From: Aureisphaera sp963669405
GTDB lineage: Bacteria > Bacteroidota > Bacteroidia > Flavobacteriales > Flavobacteriaceae
Length of the DNA stretch: 64,000 bases
Reading direction: 5' to 3'
NCBI GenBank assembly: GCA_963669405.2
Contig: CAXXHF010000003.1
Span: 424,338 to 488,337 of the forward strand
Below, one piece after another: positions 1-9,053 of this stretch. The translations under genes were made by a program, and so were the position numbers. The stretch's first letter is position 1. The number at the start of each line of letters is the position of its first letter. The notes under the pieces are model-generated. The model worked only from the letters and a program-made list of their open reading frames with translations. It was not told the origin of the DNA and ran no database searches.

Positions 1-2270
1 ATGATTTTTTGAATGATTGCTTTTAAAATTCCAATTTTCTCTATGGCTTCATCATAGTTAGTCCATTCTAAAGGATTAAGTCCAAAGTCTTTCCAAATCT
101 CCCATGTTGCTAATTTTGTTCGACATTCTGCTTCAACTAGTACCAATGCACAACTAAGAGATAAAAGGCTTTTCTGGTCAATACTTAAATCTGGAATTGT
201 GTGTTGGGAAGGATCTAGACGTAAAGCAGTTAAAAGGTTTGTTTGTTCCTGTTTAGTGCCTTTTGGTAAAAGAAGATATCTGAGATAAGCCGTAGATCTT
301 CTAAACCTCAGAACACGCATAATGTCATATTCTGCAAATTTTAATTTTGGAGATGGAGCTGGATGAGCAACAACCAATTTACCTGTTTCAGGATTGAAAG
401 TTAAGACCTTACAGCCAGCTGCCAAATGACGGGATCGTGCAGAATTGTATATAAGGCAGATATCTGGGATATCGGTCTGTGTAACAATAATAAGTGTTTT
501 GGTGGAGCTAGAAATATATCCGGACCAACCAGTGCCATCCTCTGCATATCCTCTGGAATCTGCCCAAGTACAACATACAGATTCAAGATTGCCGGTTTTG
601 TACTTAGTATTAATATGATCGTAAAATTGTTTGGCTTTTGCATACCATGTCAAGCTCAACATTTTTTGAGTAGAATAGACCCACATTCCACATTCGCCAT
701 TTAATGGTTCCGTATCATTGATTTTCTTGATAATAGATTTTGGTTCAGGAAGTTTGGAAAGATCACCGTAATCATAAATGGGGTCTGTATGTAAGGTTTC
801 TTCTGTTGGAATAACTTCGGAAGGGCTAATTGCCCAGCCTCTGTTTTTTATATAAGGCAAGGGGATATGTCCACCAATCAAGTCCATGCCATCGCTTTCT
901 ATAAGGCCCATAAGGGGCAGTTCGCTAAGGAGTTTTGAAATAATGGGGAGATCTTCACTATGTGTAGTTAACAACTCTGTTGAGTTAATGGCTTCCAATC
1001 CATGTATTTTTAACGCACCTATTAGTTGATCACTTATACTTGCCCAAGTACAAAGGCTTTTGTAGATGGATAATGGTTCAGCCCAAGAAGGGGTAAGCTC
1101 TGTTATTGAGTTTCGGATACCACCAGATACTTCTAGGAAACACCATCCCCTCGACAGATAACCTTCGTTATCTGCAAGTACAACCGTGGTGGCATGTTCT
1201 TGTATTTTATTTAGCAACTGTAACTCTCGCTCAAAATCTTTCTGCTCCACTTCTGTTCTTGGTGACTGGTACATAGAAGCATAATCATACCAAATTAACA
1301 CGTCATCGAAGAAACGGTTAAGCATGTTATTAACCACTTCTGTTCTTTCAATATTTGTGGTTTTTTGTAGATACTCTTCTTCTGTGGTACAAAGAATTGC
1401 GACATCGAAAACTTCCTTTGCCCAATTTGTTATAGGTATTTCGTTTAAGAAGTTAGGATGAAACTGTAAAAGGAATTGTTTAATTATCTCAGGAAGGCCA
1501 GAACCACTTCGGTTGGTATTTTCCTTCTCAATAATACAAGAAACGAGTGAAAGCTCCAGTCCAACTTTCAGTGCTTTTAATTGACGATCTGTTGGATCTG
1601 GTTCTAATAGGTCTTCCCAACGATGTGAGATGAATAAGAGCAACTTCCCTTTTTTTGCATCTATTAGGTGTTGTGGGGGAATATCTTGTCGTCTTGGAAT
1701 TCTTTTCCATGTAAGCAAAGTACTCCAACTAATCCATTTCCCTTGCCCTCCGCTAAATAAGTTAGCACGCTTTTCGGGACGTTGCCCTTCCCTAATCCCA
1801 AATCCAGTTTTTACGTAATAGTTACCAGATTTAATTAGGGTTCGTGACATTCCATATTTGCCATAAATACCATTCTTATTCTCATGCGGTATGTTTGCAA
1901 ATGGATGTATATTTGGATCATTCTGTCCATTGAATTTTTTTTCAAGCGATAATGCAAACCCTTTAGCTACCCAAGGTTGTGCTCGATTGAAATCATTACT
2001 TCTCCTTGTACTGTAAATTGCAAGTTCTCTAGAAGCAAGGTCATCTTTTGAAATTTGTTGGATTCTAAGTGCAGCATCACTCGCAGTCCAGAAGTCAGGG
2101 TCTTTATCAACACCCATAAGACTACTTAGTGACTCGATAGAATATTTTGTTTTTTCTTCAGAATCAGTTGTCCAGTGAGGAGGGAGGCAATAGAACTCGG
2201 TATAACCTTCTGGGTTTGTATGTTTGTCAACCTTCCATTTGTGGTAATTAAAATGATTGGATTCTTCCAT
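1..2270 (-). CDS. Large protein with TIR-like (SHRW-type) domain, 3' end beyond window
   Basis: An open frame of at least 756 codons without a stop begins at the ATG whose complement is at 2268-2270 and runs off the left edge, so the C-terminus is missing. There is no signal peptide. Residues about 209-380 look like a TIR-superfamily core: a hydrophobic strand followed by FISHRWED (213-220), an acidic/aromatic stretch WYDYASMYQSPR (327-338) and a strand followed by SRGWCFLE (373-380), which parallels the S-x-WC-x-x-E of TIR domains. The first ~200 and the last ~370 visible residues match nothing I recognise. It is transcribed like the downstream-facing neighbour at 2472-3236 but with a 200-bp gap. 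The TIR-like assignment is from motif recognition only. TIR proteins in bacteria often serve as NAD-consuming or signalling effectors in anti-phage defence, which is inference here. Confidence 0.6.
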   Translation of the reverse strand, partial: MEESNHFNYHKWKVDKHTNPEGYTEFYCLPPHWTTDSEEKTKYSIESLSSLMGVDKDPDFWTASDAALRIQQISKDDLASRELAIYSTRRSNDFNRAQPWVAKGFALSLEKKFNGQNDPNIHPFANIPHENKNGIYGKYGMSRTLIKSGNYYVKTGFGIREGQRPEKRANLFSGGQGKWISWSTLLTWKRIPRRQDIPPQHLIDAKKGKLLLFISHRWEDLLEPDPTDRQLKALKVGLELSLVSCIIEKENTNRSGSGLPEIIKQFLLQFHPNFLNEIPITNWAKEVFDVAILCTTEEEYLQKTTNIERTEVVNNMLNRFFDDVLIWYDYASMYQSPRTEVEQKDFERELQLLNKIQEHATTVVLADNEGYLSRGWCFLEVSGGIRNSITELTPSWAEPLSIYKSLCTWASISDQLIGALKIHGLEAINSTELLTTHSEDLPIISKLLSELPLMGLIESDGMDLIGGHIPLPYIKNRGWAISPSEVIPTEETLHTDPIYDYGDLSKLPEPKSIIKKINDTEPLNGECGMWVYSTQKMLSLTWYAKAKQFYDHINTKYKTGNLESVCCTWADSRGYAEDGTGWSGYISSSTKTLIIVTQTDIPDICLIYNSARSRHLAAGCKVLTFNPETGKLVVAHPAPSPKLKFAEYDIMRVLRFRRSTAYLRYLLLPKGTKQEQTNLLTALRLDPSQHTIPDLSIDQKSLLSLSCALVLVEAECRTKLATWEIWKDFGLNPLEWTNYDEAIEKIGILKAIIQKI

Positions 2271-2322
2271 ATACAATTCATTTTGGCGGTTGGGTCTGTG
2301 CTTGCTAATTGAGCTAACTACA

Positions 2323-2330
2323 CAAATATA
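2323..2330 (-). promoter_or_regulatory. Candidate -7 box (TATATTTG) of the TIR-like gene
   Basis: The minus strand reads TATATTTG, matching the Bacteroidota -7 consensus TAnnTTTG, about 52 bases upstream of the ATG. No convincing -33 TTG was found at the right distance. The rest of the 200-bp gap (2271-2471) shows no gene or clear hairpin. Confidence 0.35.
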
Positions 2331-2471
2331 TAGAATAAATACTGCATTAATTTACCATAAAAAAGCTTTGATTGACTATAAAATAAATTGGGAGATCTAT
2401 TCAATACCGTAAGCATCTATCAAATTCATAGAGGTAATTTCAAACAATACGAAAGGACCCGAAAGGTTGGA

Positions 2472-3236
2472 CTAAAATTTTTCGAAAACCCCTAATCCAA
2501 AAAGGGCAAAATCATACTTCACAGGATCCAAAGGATCTAGTTTTCGCAACGCTGTATCTAGTTCGATGAGGGCCTTGCCATCATTTTGTTTTCGCTTTAA
2601 AAGCCCCAGTTTTCGAGCTACATTGCCTGAATGAACATCTAGGGGGCAGGAGAGTTGTGATGGTTTTATAGACTTCCAAATGCCAAAATCCACTTGCGTA
2701 TTATTGGGTCGCACCATCCATCTTAAATACATATTCAATCGTTTGGCGGCACTGTTCTTTAAGGGATCACTCACATGCTTTTCGGTCCGTTGTTGGTGGG
2801 GCAATTCGAAAAAGTCCTTTTTAAATAATGACAAAGCATGCTGTAGTGAGTGTTCTTTGGCATGAGATGAAATCACGGTTTCCAATCCGCCTTTGTATTG
2901 ATAAAGGTGTTGAAGTGCTTGTATGAAGTAGCTAAGGTCTTCGCCATTAAAGGTACGATGCACAAAATGGGAGAAGGAGTCAAGATCCCCTTCAGTATGA
3001 TTCATGATAAAGTCATAAGGAGCATTCTCCATAAGTTCTACAAGGCGGTATCCGTTATTAATAATGCTCTTTCGGTTTCCCCAAGCAATGGTTGCAACTA
3101 AAAAAGCAATGATCTCTATATCTTCTTTTTTCTTGAATAAGTGAGGAATCTGTATGGGATCTGTATCTATAAACGATGGGCTGTTGTACAGCACAACTTT
3201 TTCGTCTAGAAATTCTTTAAGTTCTTTTGGGTTCAC
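2472..3236 (-). CDS. TIGR02757/DUF2400 family protein
   Basis: The 254-residue protein matches the conserved Bacteroidota DUF2400 (TIGR02757) family in length and motifs: AWGNRKSIINNG at 51-62, FVHRTFNGEDL at 91-101, a HSGNVARKLGLL segment near residue 205 and DPVKYDFALFGLGV close to the C-terminus. The HSGNVAR helix-like element is reminiscent of helix-hairpin-helix DNA glycosylases, but no activity is established that I can cite. No signal or membrane segment. It starts 3 bases after the stop of the LolD-like ATPase gene, so the two are almost certainly co-transcribed. Confidence 0.85.
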   Translation of the reverse strand: MNPKELKEFLDEKVVLYNSPSFIDTDPIQIPHLFKKKEDIEIIAFLVATIAWGNRKSIINNGYRLVELMENAPYDFIMNHTEGDLDSFSHFVHRTFNGEDLSYFIQALQHLYQYKGGLETVISSHAKEHSLQHALSLFKKDFFELPHQQRTEKHVSDPLKNSAAKRLNMYLRWMVRPNNTQVDFGIWKSIKPSQLSCPLDVHSGNVARKLGLLKRKQNDGKALIELDTALRKLDPLDPVKYDFALFGLGVFEKF

Positions 3237-3239
3237 CTC

Positions 3240-3902
3240 TTAAGAAACAATAAGGCCATCTTGCATGACCAATTTACGATCTGCCATTTCTGCAAGTTCT
3301 TCGTTGTGGGTTACAATGACAATGGTGTGTCCAAACTCGTCCCTAAGTTTGAAGAATAGATTATGTAGTCGTTCAGCGCTTTCGGTATCTAGATTCCCAC
3401 TGGGTTCATCGGCAAGAATGACCAAGGGATGGTTCATTAACGCTCGTGCCACAGCAACTCGTTGTTGTTCTCCTCCCGAAAGTTCATTGGGTTTATGATC
3501 CGTTCTATGGTCCAACCCCAAAAAGCTCAATAACTCTTTGGCTCTTTCCTCGGCTTTATCTTTTGCTGTTTTTTTAATGAATGCAGGAATACAAACATTT
3601 TCCAAGGCTGTAAATTCTGGCAATAGTTGGTGGAACTGAAAAATGAAACCCAAATGTTCATTCCTAAATTTGGCCAGAGCCTTTCTGTTCAATTGAGCTA
3701 CTTGGATACCATTAATGCTAAGACTTCCTTCTGAAGCAGTATCTAACGTTCCCAAAATTTGCAACAAGGTGGTTTTTCCAGCTCCAGATGCTCCTACGAT
3801 AGAAACGATCTCGCCTTTTTTTATTTCTATATCCACGCCTTTCAGTACATGGAGATCACCATAATATTTATGAATGTTCTTTGCAGAGATCATACCTAAC
3901 AA
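3240..3902 (-). CDS. lolD: ABC transporter ATP-binding protein, LolD-like
   Basis: A 220-residue stand-alone ATPase with Walker A GASGAGKTT (37-45), Q-loop region around residue 89, signature LSGGEQQR (141-148) and Walker B VILADEP (161-167). Length and the FQFHQLLPEFTALENV segment fit the LolD/MacB family, which powers extraction of lipoproteins from the inner membrane with LolC/E-type permeases. No permease gene is adjacent, so the partner must be encoded elsewhere. Start could be the first ATG or the fourth codon (MISAKNI). It lies 31 bases downstream of the CBM9/DUF5916 gene and 3 bases upstream of DUF2400, suggesting one transcript. Confidence 0.85.
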   Translation of the reverse strand: MLGMISAKNIHKYYGDLHVLKGVDIEIKKGEIVSIVGASGAGKTTLLQILGTLDTASEGSLSINGIQVAQLNRKALAKFRNEHLGFIFQFHQLLPEFTALENVCIPAFIKKTAKDKAEERAKELLSFLGLDHRTDHKPNELSGGEQQRVAVARALMNHPLVILADEPSGNLDTESAERLHNLFFKLRDEFGHTIVIVTHNEELAEMADRKLVMQDGLIVS

Positions 3903-3933
3903 TAATGTGTGAAAATACTACTTTCCGAAGGAT

Positions 3934-6363
3934 CTACAAAGCTGCATTGTCTTTATTGAAGAGGTATTTTACATTGTTGTAATCTATAAAATATGTTACC
4001 CGTAAAGAAACCGTATGCTGTGTGGGTTCATTAAATAGGTTGCTTAAGCTTTCAGTATAGCTTAGGGTGGACTGTTCATCTTGTTTAAAGATCTGATTTC
4101 TGTACAAGAAAGTTGCTTCACTACCTGGAGCAAAACGCCAACGGAAACTAAGATCCAAATTCCAGATATTGAAGTTTCTATTTGGGTCATTTGCCGTGGT
4201 GTCATAATCTGTTACTGACCTACTGCCATCTTCATTTAGTGTCCAAAACACGTCATCGCTGTAATCAGCAACACTCCAAAAATTTCTAAAGCGAAGATCG
4301 ATGGCTTTGTAAGGATCGAAATTATAACTGGCAGTGATTTCGTTTTCCAAACTGGTTATATCTCTTTGACCAAAGAATATATTTTCATCATTATTATCTA
4401 TCCAACCAAAGAGGTTGTTTCGCAATGAAAGGTCAGTAGAAAAAATAACAAGGAACTTATCCGAAAAGCGATATCGTGGTGAAATGTCCATGAAATACTG
4501 TATTTGAGGCCCGTCAAATGCTTGACGGTGTCCCACACCAATATCATAAGCAAATTTCTTTCTGTAGTCTGAAGAACACCACAAACGACCTCCCAAATTC
4601 TTGGGAAATTCTACAAACCGACCTGCAACACGCGGTTCAAAATAATCTTTTATTTTGCTATTGTAGCCCAAAAAGCCACCAAAGGCAAAACGACTTTTAA
4701 GTACAAAAAACCAATTGGTATTTATACTGTTTCCAGTTTCTACATTGGGTTTATATAGCCTTCTGTGTCTTACGGTAACTCCAATGTTATAATTGTTGAA
4801 AACCTTGGTAGGCTCAAAGATTTGATACCATGCCCCTGCTACAAAATTGTTGAAATTGTTTCTAAAGTTAAGTCCAAGATCATTAATGTCAAAGGTTGTA
4901 TTTGCAAAATCGTGCCCTACACGGTATCGAAACTTCCCTTTTATTTTGAATATATCCAACTCTGATTGAAATCCAGGTTGCCATCCGTCTGCTCTATGTA
5001 CATTGCTCATAATGGCCCTCCCTGAGGTTCGGAAATTGTTGCCTTTATCAGCTACATCAAACACGAAGGCAGAAGTATTGGCGTCCCTAAAATGCCCGTC
5101 TCTTGTTACATTGGTGTTAATGATAGAGATAGAGGAATTCCCATTAAATTGTTGATCCAATACAAATATGTTATAATTGGCCAAAGGCTCTACCAAGACA
5201 TCCCTAACATTCCCTGAAATGGTATCCGTTACCTTGGCATAGGTTTTTTCGGTTACAGCATTAAAAAAGCCTATTCCCAGTTTGTCTTTGGTTCTTCCTG
5301 AAATTTTCAAGGCATTAATCAGGTTTACTTTAGATGGATACTCTGAAACCTCCTCATTCTCCTCCAAATCCCCCACATCTCCTGATGGGCCATTTCCTAC
5401 CCGTCTGGAAAAGAAAACACGTCCTTTGTTAAAGAGGTCAATCCCTTCCGTAAAAAATTGGCGTTGTTCGGAGAAGGTTTGTTCAAAAGGGCCAAGGTTT
5501 AACCGTACTTCATCAAAAGCAGCTTGTCCAAAATCTGGAATAAGCGTAGCATCTAACGTAAAACTATCACTAAGTCCATATTTAATATCCATTCCGGCTG
5601 TAAAATCTGTTTCTGTCTTCCCGTCAAAAGAAGTAACCACACCCTGTGCAAAAGGGAAGAGGGTAAGGCGTACTGGCGGATCAATGTTGCTAACGCCGGT
5701 AACATTACCACTGTATTGTGATTCGGTTCCTTGTGAGTTATCTATAAAGTTCCAGGTATGGGTTTCATTTTTTGTAACAAGACGGCGGTAAAAGTTAACC
5801 CCCCAATCCTGTACATCCACTTCCGGGAAACGAAGTGCGTTATAAGGAATTTTATATTCGGCATACCAACCTTTATCATCCTTAGAGACACGGCATTCAA
5901 AAACCACATTGTAACTAAAATCGAAATTGTTTTGGGTAGCCAGCGCATCTCCAATGGTACCAGCGCTGGTCACAAAGAAGTGGGTTTCATTAATCCCGTC
6001 ATTATAGGTGTTTAATGCAATCGCAAAATGGTCAGCCTGTACAAATACCTCATCGCGTTGTGAAAATTGGCTCAGAATGCTAGACGGGTCTGGATCAAAC
6101 ATATAAGCGGCAACATAGACAGCTTTATCATCATAGGCCATTTTCACTTCGGTTTTATAGTCAGCATCTACTGTTCCGTCGTTACCGGGTTGGTACATAT
6201 TAAAATCACTATAAGCTGGTAATGATTGCCAGACTGCATCGTCTAATTGTCCATCTATTTTAGGAGGGTTTGCTATTCGTTTGGCTTCCAGTGTCTTCTT
6301 ATCTTGTGAAAATGTGATGGTCGTTACAAGAAATAACGAAAGAAGAACGAAAAGATATTTCAT
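3934..6363 (-). CDS. CBM9-like / DUF5916 outer-membrane protein
   Basis: An 809-residue exported protein. Residues 1-20 are a signal peptide ending FSQ. Residues ~25-225 form a carbohydrate-binding family 9-like domain (starts with IDGQLDDAVWQSLP, contains the YDDKAVYVAAYMFDP strand pair). The remaining ~580 residues match the DUF5916 pattern of alternating aromatic beta-strands and end in a strand-rich tail (SLRVTYFIDYNNVKYLF), as expected for an outer-membrane barrel. Bacteroidota carry several of these; the substrate is unknown. It is probably the first gene of a transcript continuing into lolD and DUF2400, and is divergent from msrA across a 135-bp gap. Confidence 0.85.
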   Translation of the reverse strand: MKYLFVLLSLFLVTTITFSQDKKTLEAKRIANPPKIDGQLDDAVWQSLPAYSDFNMYQPGNDGTVDADYKTEVKMAYDDKAVYVAAYMFDPDPSSILSQFSQRDEVFVQADHFAIALNTYNDGINETHFFVTSAGTIGDALATQNNFDFSYNVVFECRVSKDDKGWYAEYKIPYNALRFPEVDVQDWGVNFYRRLVTKNETHTWNFIDNSQGTESQYSGNVTGVSNIDPPVRLTLFPFAQGVVTSFDGKTETDFTAGMDIKYGLSDSFTLDATLIPDFGQAAFDEVRLNLGPFEQTFSEQRQFFTEGIDLFNKGRVFFSRRVGNGPSGDVGDLEENEEVSEYPSKVNLINALKISGRTKDKLGIGFFNAVTEKTYAKVTDTISGNVRDVLVEPLANYNIFVLDQQFNGNSSISIINTNVTRDGHFRDANTSAFVFDVADKGNNFRTSGRAIMSNVHRADGWQPGFQSELDIFKIKGKFRYRVGHDFANTTFDINDLGLNFRNNFNNFVAGAWYQIFEPTKVFNNYNIGVTVRHRRLYKPNVETGNSINTNWFFVLKSRFAFGGFLGYNSKIKDYFEPRVAGRFVEFPKNLGGRLWCSSDYRKKFAYDIGVGHRQAFDGPQIQYFMDISPRYRFSDKFLVIFSTDLSLRNNLFGWIDNNDENIFFGQRDITSLENEITASYNFDPYKAIDLRFRNFWSVADYSDDVFWTLNEDGSRSVTDYDTTANDPNRNFNIWNLDLSFRWRFAPGSEATFLYRNQIFKQDEQSTLSYTESLSNLFNEPTQHTVSLRVTYFIDYNNVKYLFNKDNAAL

Positions 6364-6498
6364 ATATTGGTAGTAAGCTGTTAGTGAATTTGAAAGTAAA
6401 AGTAAAGGACTCTCAAGAGGCGCGATATTAATGAAAAGTTAAATACACAGGAGAATGTTAAATCCGAGATATTTTAACATTAACTTTGGATAATCTTC

Positions 6499-7041
6499 AT
6501 GAAAAAGACAGAACAAATTGTATTCGCAGGCGGGTGTTTTTGGTGCACCGAAGCCGTTTTCCAAATAATTGAAGGAGTAGAAGAAGTTGTTTCCGGGTAT
6601 ACTGGAGGAACAATTAAGAACCCAGCATATCGAGAAGTATGCTCGGGTAGAACAGGTCATGCCGAAGGCATTTTAATTACCTTTAACCCAGATTTGGTAA
6701 GTTCTCAAACTTTATTGGAAGTGTTTTTTGCAACACACGATCCCACAACAATGAACCGACAAGGGAATGATGTGGGAACACAGTACCGAAGTGAGATTTT
6801 TTACACTACAGAATTACAGAAAAAGGCAGCTGAGGATTTTATAGCTTTGCTAACAAGCAATAAGGTGTATAAAGACCCCATTGTGACGCAGGTAACACCT
6901 TTGGATGTTTTTTACAAAGCCGAAGAAGATCATCAAAATTATTACAACGATAATTCACAACAACCGTACTGTAGTTTTATAATTACTCCAAAAGTTGAGA
7001 AGATTAAAAAATATTATTCAGAAAAATTAAAAACGAATTAA
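6499..7041 (+). CDS. msrA: Peptide-methionine (S)-S-oxide reductase
   Basis: A 180-residue cytoplasmic enzyme with the catalytic GGCFWCTEA motif (Cys13), the GYTGG loop and the HAEGILITFNP segment of MsrA. It reduces methionine-S-sulfoxide in proteins. No signal peptide. Its stop codon overlaps the folE start by one base (TAATG), so translation of the two is likely coupled. The R-isomer enzymes (two msrB copies) are near 60 kb, not here. Confidence 0.95.
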   Translation: MKKTEQIVFAGGCFWCTEAVFQIIEGVEEVVSGYTGGTIKNPAYREVCSGRTGHAEGILITFNPDLVSSQTLLEVFFATHDPTTMNRQGNDVGTQYRSEIFYTTELQKKAAEDFIALLTSNKVYKDPIVTQVTPLDVFYKAEEDHQNYYNDNSQQPYCSFIITPKVEKIKKYYSEKLKTN

Positions 7042-7640
7042 TGGGATCATATCGTTTCTTTGAAGAATACACAGAAAAGGTTACCGATAACCTGAAAGAT
7101 AATTATTCAGAAATTTTAAAAGGAGTAGGAGAGGATGTAGAACGGGAAGGTATTGTAAAGACACCAGAACGTGCTGCCAAGGCTATTCAGTTTCTTACAT
7201 CTGGACATTGCCAAGATCCTGCCGCCATACTTAAAGGTGCTATGTTTGCTGAAGACTATAATGATATGGTTATTGTTAAGGATATAGAACTCTATTCCTT
7301 ATGTGAACATCACATTCTACCATTCTTTGGGAAAGCACACATAGCGTATATTCCTGATGGATATATTGTAGGGTTGAGTAAGATCCCTAGGGTTGTAGAT
7401 GTCTTTGCTAGACGCCTGCAAGTTCAGGAACGATTAACCCATGACATACTAGAATGCATTAACGATACGTTAAAACCTAAGGGAGTGGCAGTTGTTATTG
7501 AAGCTTCCCATATGTGTATGATGATGCGTGGAGTACAAAAGCAGAATAGTGTAACCACTACTTCTGGATTTAGAGGGCAGTTTGAGAAGATTGAAACCCG
7601 AAATGAATTCTTGAAATTGATCAGTACAGACTTGTCCTAA
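7041..7640 (+). CDS. folE: GTP cyclohydrolase I
   Basis: A 199-residue enzyme that converts GTP to 7,8-dihydroneopterin triphosphate, the first step of folate/pterin synthesis. Zinc ligands are visible as Cys88 and His91 in SLCEHHILPF and Cys159 in SHMCMMMRGV; the GLSKIPRVVDVFARRLQVQERLT stretch is characteristic. Length is typical. Coupled to msrA by a one-base overlap and followed by a small membrane-protein gene 53 bases downstream. Confidence 0.95.
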   Translation: MGSYRFFEEYTEKVTDNLKDNYSEILKGVGEDVEREGIVKTPERAAKAIQFLTSGHCQDPAAILKGAMFAEDYNDMVIVKDIELYSLCEHHILPFFGKAHIAYIPDGYIVGLSKIPRVVDVFARRLQVQERLTHDILECINDTLKPKGVAVVIEASHMCMMMRGVQKQNSVTTTSGFRGQFEKIETRNEFLKLISTDLS

Positions 7641-7693
7641 AATTTGGCAAGCTTCTTGCTTAGTATGTAACGGACCAAAAACCAGCTTACAAG

Positions 7694-7999
7694 ATGAAAA
7701 AAGAAAAATATAAATTATTGCGAAAAGGGATTCTTTACGATTTAGTGGGAGCCGCAACTATCTTTGTTCCAGTAGTAGGACCATTTTTAGATATCCTCTG
7801 GGCCCCATTTGCCGCAAAGAAAATGAGTGAGATGTATGAAGGAAATACTGGTAAGATTGCTTCGGTAATTGTATTCCTAGAAGAGATTCTCCCTTTTACC
7901 GATTTCATTCCAACATTTACCCTTATGTGGTTATACACGTTTGTGTTAGCAAAAACAGATAAACCTGTACAAACCATTGAAGTTGAAATAAACGAATAA
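7694..7999 (+). CDS. Small hydrophobic membrane protein, unknown function
   Basis: A 101-residue protein with a charged N-terminus (MKKEKYKLLRKG) and hydrophobic stretches around residues 16-38 and 55-85, suggesting two or three membrane segments. I do not recognise a characterised family; similar short proteins are common in Flavobacteriaceae. It follows folE in the same direction and ends directly at a strong terminator, so it closes the msrA-folE transcript. Confidence 0.75.
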   Translation: MKKEKYKLLRKGILYDLVGAATIFVPVVGPFLDILWAPFAAKKMSEMYEGNTGKIASVIVFLEEILPFTDFIPTFTLMWLYTFVLAKTDKPVQTIEVEINE

Positions 8000-8000
8000 A

Positions 8001-8029
8001 AAAAAGCCCCGAACTCCGGGGCTTTTTCT
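8001..8029 (+). terminator. Rho-independent terminator after the msrA-folE transcript
   Basis: Perfect GCCCCG / CGGGGC stem (8006-8011 and 8017-8022) with a 5-base loop, preceded by an A-run and followed by a T-run, starting 2 bases after the upstream stop codon. Confidence 0.9.
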
Positions 8030-8143
8030 TTATAACAATACTTTGGCGTACATATTAATACTCCTTCCTACATTGGGTATGCCATCACCTTTAAGCCGGG
8101 ATAAGTAAAAAACTGGAAATTGGTAGGGAGTATTTTTGAGTGA
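8030..8143 (-). pseudogene. Remnant of a TonB-dependent receptor C-terminus
   Basis: Read on the minus strand, 37 codons followed by a stop encode a typical receptor tail: TPYQFPVFYLSRLKGDG followed by IPNVGRSINMYAKVLL. The pattern F-P-V-F-Y-L-S-R-x-x-G-x-G-I-P-N-x-G-R-S-x-N-x-Y-A-K is the usual end of Bacteroidota TonB-dependent outer-membrane receptors. The frame is closed by a stop just upstream (forward 8144-8146), and only 45 bases separate it from the next gene, so the other ~700-900 codons are gone. No start codon or ribosome site is credible. The end of the remnant touches the T-run of the facing terminator. Confidence 0.6.
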
Positions 8144-8188
8144 TTATTCTAAAAAAATGATTTTGTAATGCTGTACATTCGTTTTATC

Positions 8189-8488
8189 TTATTTTAGTAA
8201 AAATCCCAAACCCATACCTCGGAGCATTTTCTTTTCGAAGTTCCAAAAAAACGAAAATTCTCCAAATAACCACCCAAAGAATACCAACAATACTTGGTAA
8301 ATAGGGAAGATTATGAGAATTCTAACAGGCCAATAGATATACCAGCCCATCTCTTTGGTAATCCTTATAGTATCTGTTAATGGTCCTGCAAATTTTGCTG
8401 AAGTACTCCCAGTAATAGCGAAAACGATAAAAATAACTGTAAGCTGCCAGTTGGTGGTGATACCCCAACGCTCTTTGAGTTTCTTCAT
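8189..8488 (-). CDS. DUF6787-like small membrane protein
   Basis: A 99-residue protein with two membrane segments (about 16-38 and 52-75), beginning MKKLKERWGITTNWQL and ending in a basic amphipathic tail. The GITTNWQL...FAITGSTSAK pattern is shared by a small Bacteroidota family often mislabelled as diacylglyceryl transferase; no enzymatic motif is visible. One base separates it from the upstream lipoprotein gene, so the pair is an operon. Confidence 0.75.
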   Translation of the reverse strand: MKKLKERWGITTNWQLTVIFIVFAITGSTSAKFAGPLTDTIRITKEMGWYIYWPVRILIIFPIYQVLLVFFGWLFGEFSFFWNFEKKMLRGMGLGFLLK

Positions 8489-8489
8489 A

Positions 8490-8927
8490 TTACCCTCTTC
8501 TTACACCACGACTTCCAATAAAATACTGATCATATCGTTGTTGGAAATAGAGGAAATAATTGTACAAAAGGTAATTTACTTCGTACCCATAATCAATATT
8601 GAACTCATAGTTAATTTCCTGTTGGTACAAATTTCTATCGTACTGTTGAAAATTCATCACTCGGCGGTTGTATTCTAAGACAAACTGTTGGTTTTTACGT
8701 TCTAAGAAATCTTGTCCATAATAACCTCTGGGTTGTTGTGTAACCAACCAAGAATTGAATCCAGGTTCAATAATTAGGATTTCGTATTCCAGCTCTTCGT
8801 TTGCAATTTTAACGGTATCATTGGTTGCATCTGCGACATCGGTAGAATCCTTCTGAACAACTGATTTAGAACTATCGCAACTTGCAAAAGCTAGAATACA
8901 AATAAGGATGATTGCAAAATACTTCAT
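8490..8927 (-). CDS. DUF6146-like lipoprotein
   Basis: 145 residues with a lipoprotein signal (lipobox FASC, Cys17). After a Ser/Asp-rich linker the protein contains EYEILIIEPGFNSWL, then a very Tyr/Gln/Asn-rich C-terminal half (QQYDRNLYQQ, YNYFLYFQQRYDQYF) and a basic end. This composition and length fit the DUF6146 family of Flavobacteriaceae; function unknown. Presumably membrane-anchored in the periplasm or outer membrane. Translationally linked to the membrane protein one base downstream. Confidence 0.75.
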   Translation of the reverse strand: MKYFAIILICILAFASCDSSKSVVQKDSTDVADATNDTVKIANEELEYEILIIEPGFNSWLVTQQPRGYYGQDFLERKNQQFVLEYNRRVMNFQQYDRNLYQQEINYEFNIDYGYEVNYLLYNYFLYFQQRYDQYFIGSRGVRRG

Positions 8928-8994
8928 AGCTCATGATTTAAGTTATAAATTTACAAAAACACCAGTGTTTAAGCTTTTTTTTAACTGGGTTTAA

Positions 8995-9028
8995 CAAAAA
9001 ATGTGCCTTAAACGATGTCTAAGGCACA
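8995..9028 (-). terminator. Terminator of the DUF937 gene
   Basis: TGTGCCTTA (9002-9010) pairs perfectly with TAAGGCACA (9020-9028); the A-run at 8996-9001 is the T-tail on the minus strand. It lies 25 bases past the DUF937 stop. Confidence 0.8.
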
Positions 9029-9053
9029 TAGGTATATTTTAAGGTTCTTGGGT

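Noticed and set aside
2271..2471. Short frame NLSGPFVLFEITSMNLID after the DUF2400 stop
   Set aside because: 23 codons in the same frame as the preceding gene; no start, no recognised similarity, likely chance.
5282..5791. 169-codon frame antisense to the CBM9/DUF5916 gene
   Set aside because: Shadow frame: no ribosome site, composition of a reverse-complement barrel sequence, and the opposite strand is clearly coding.
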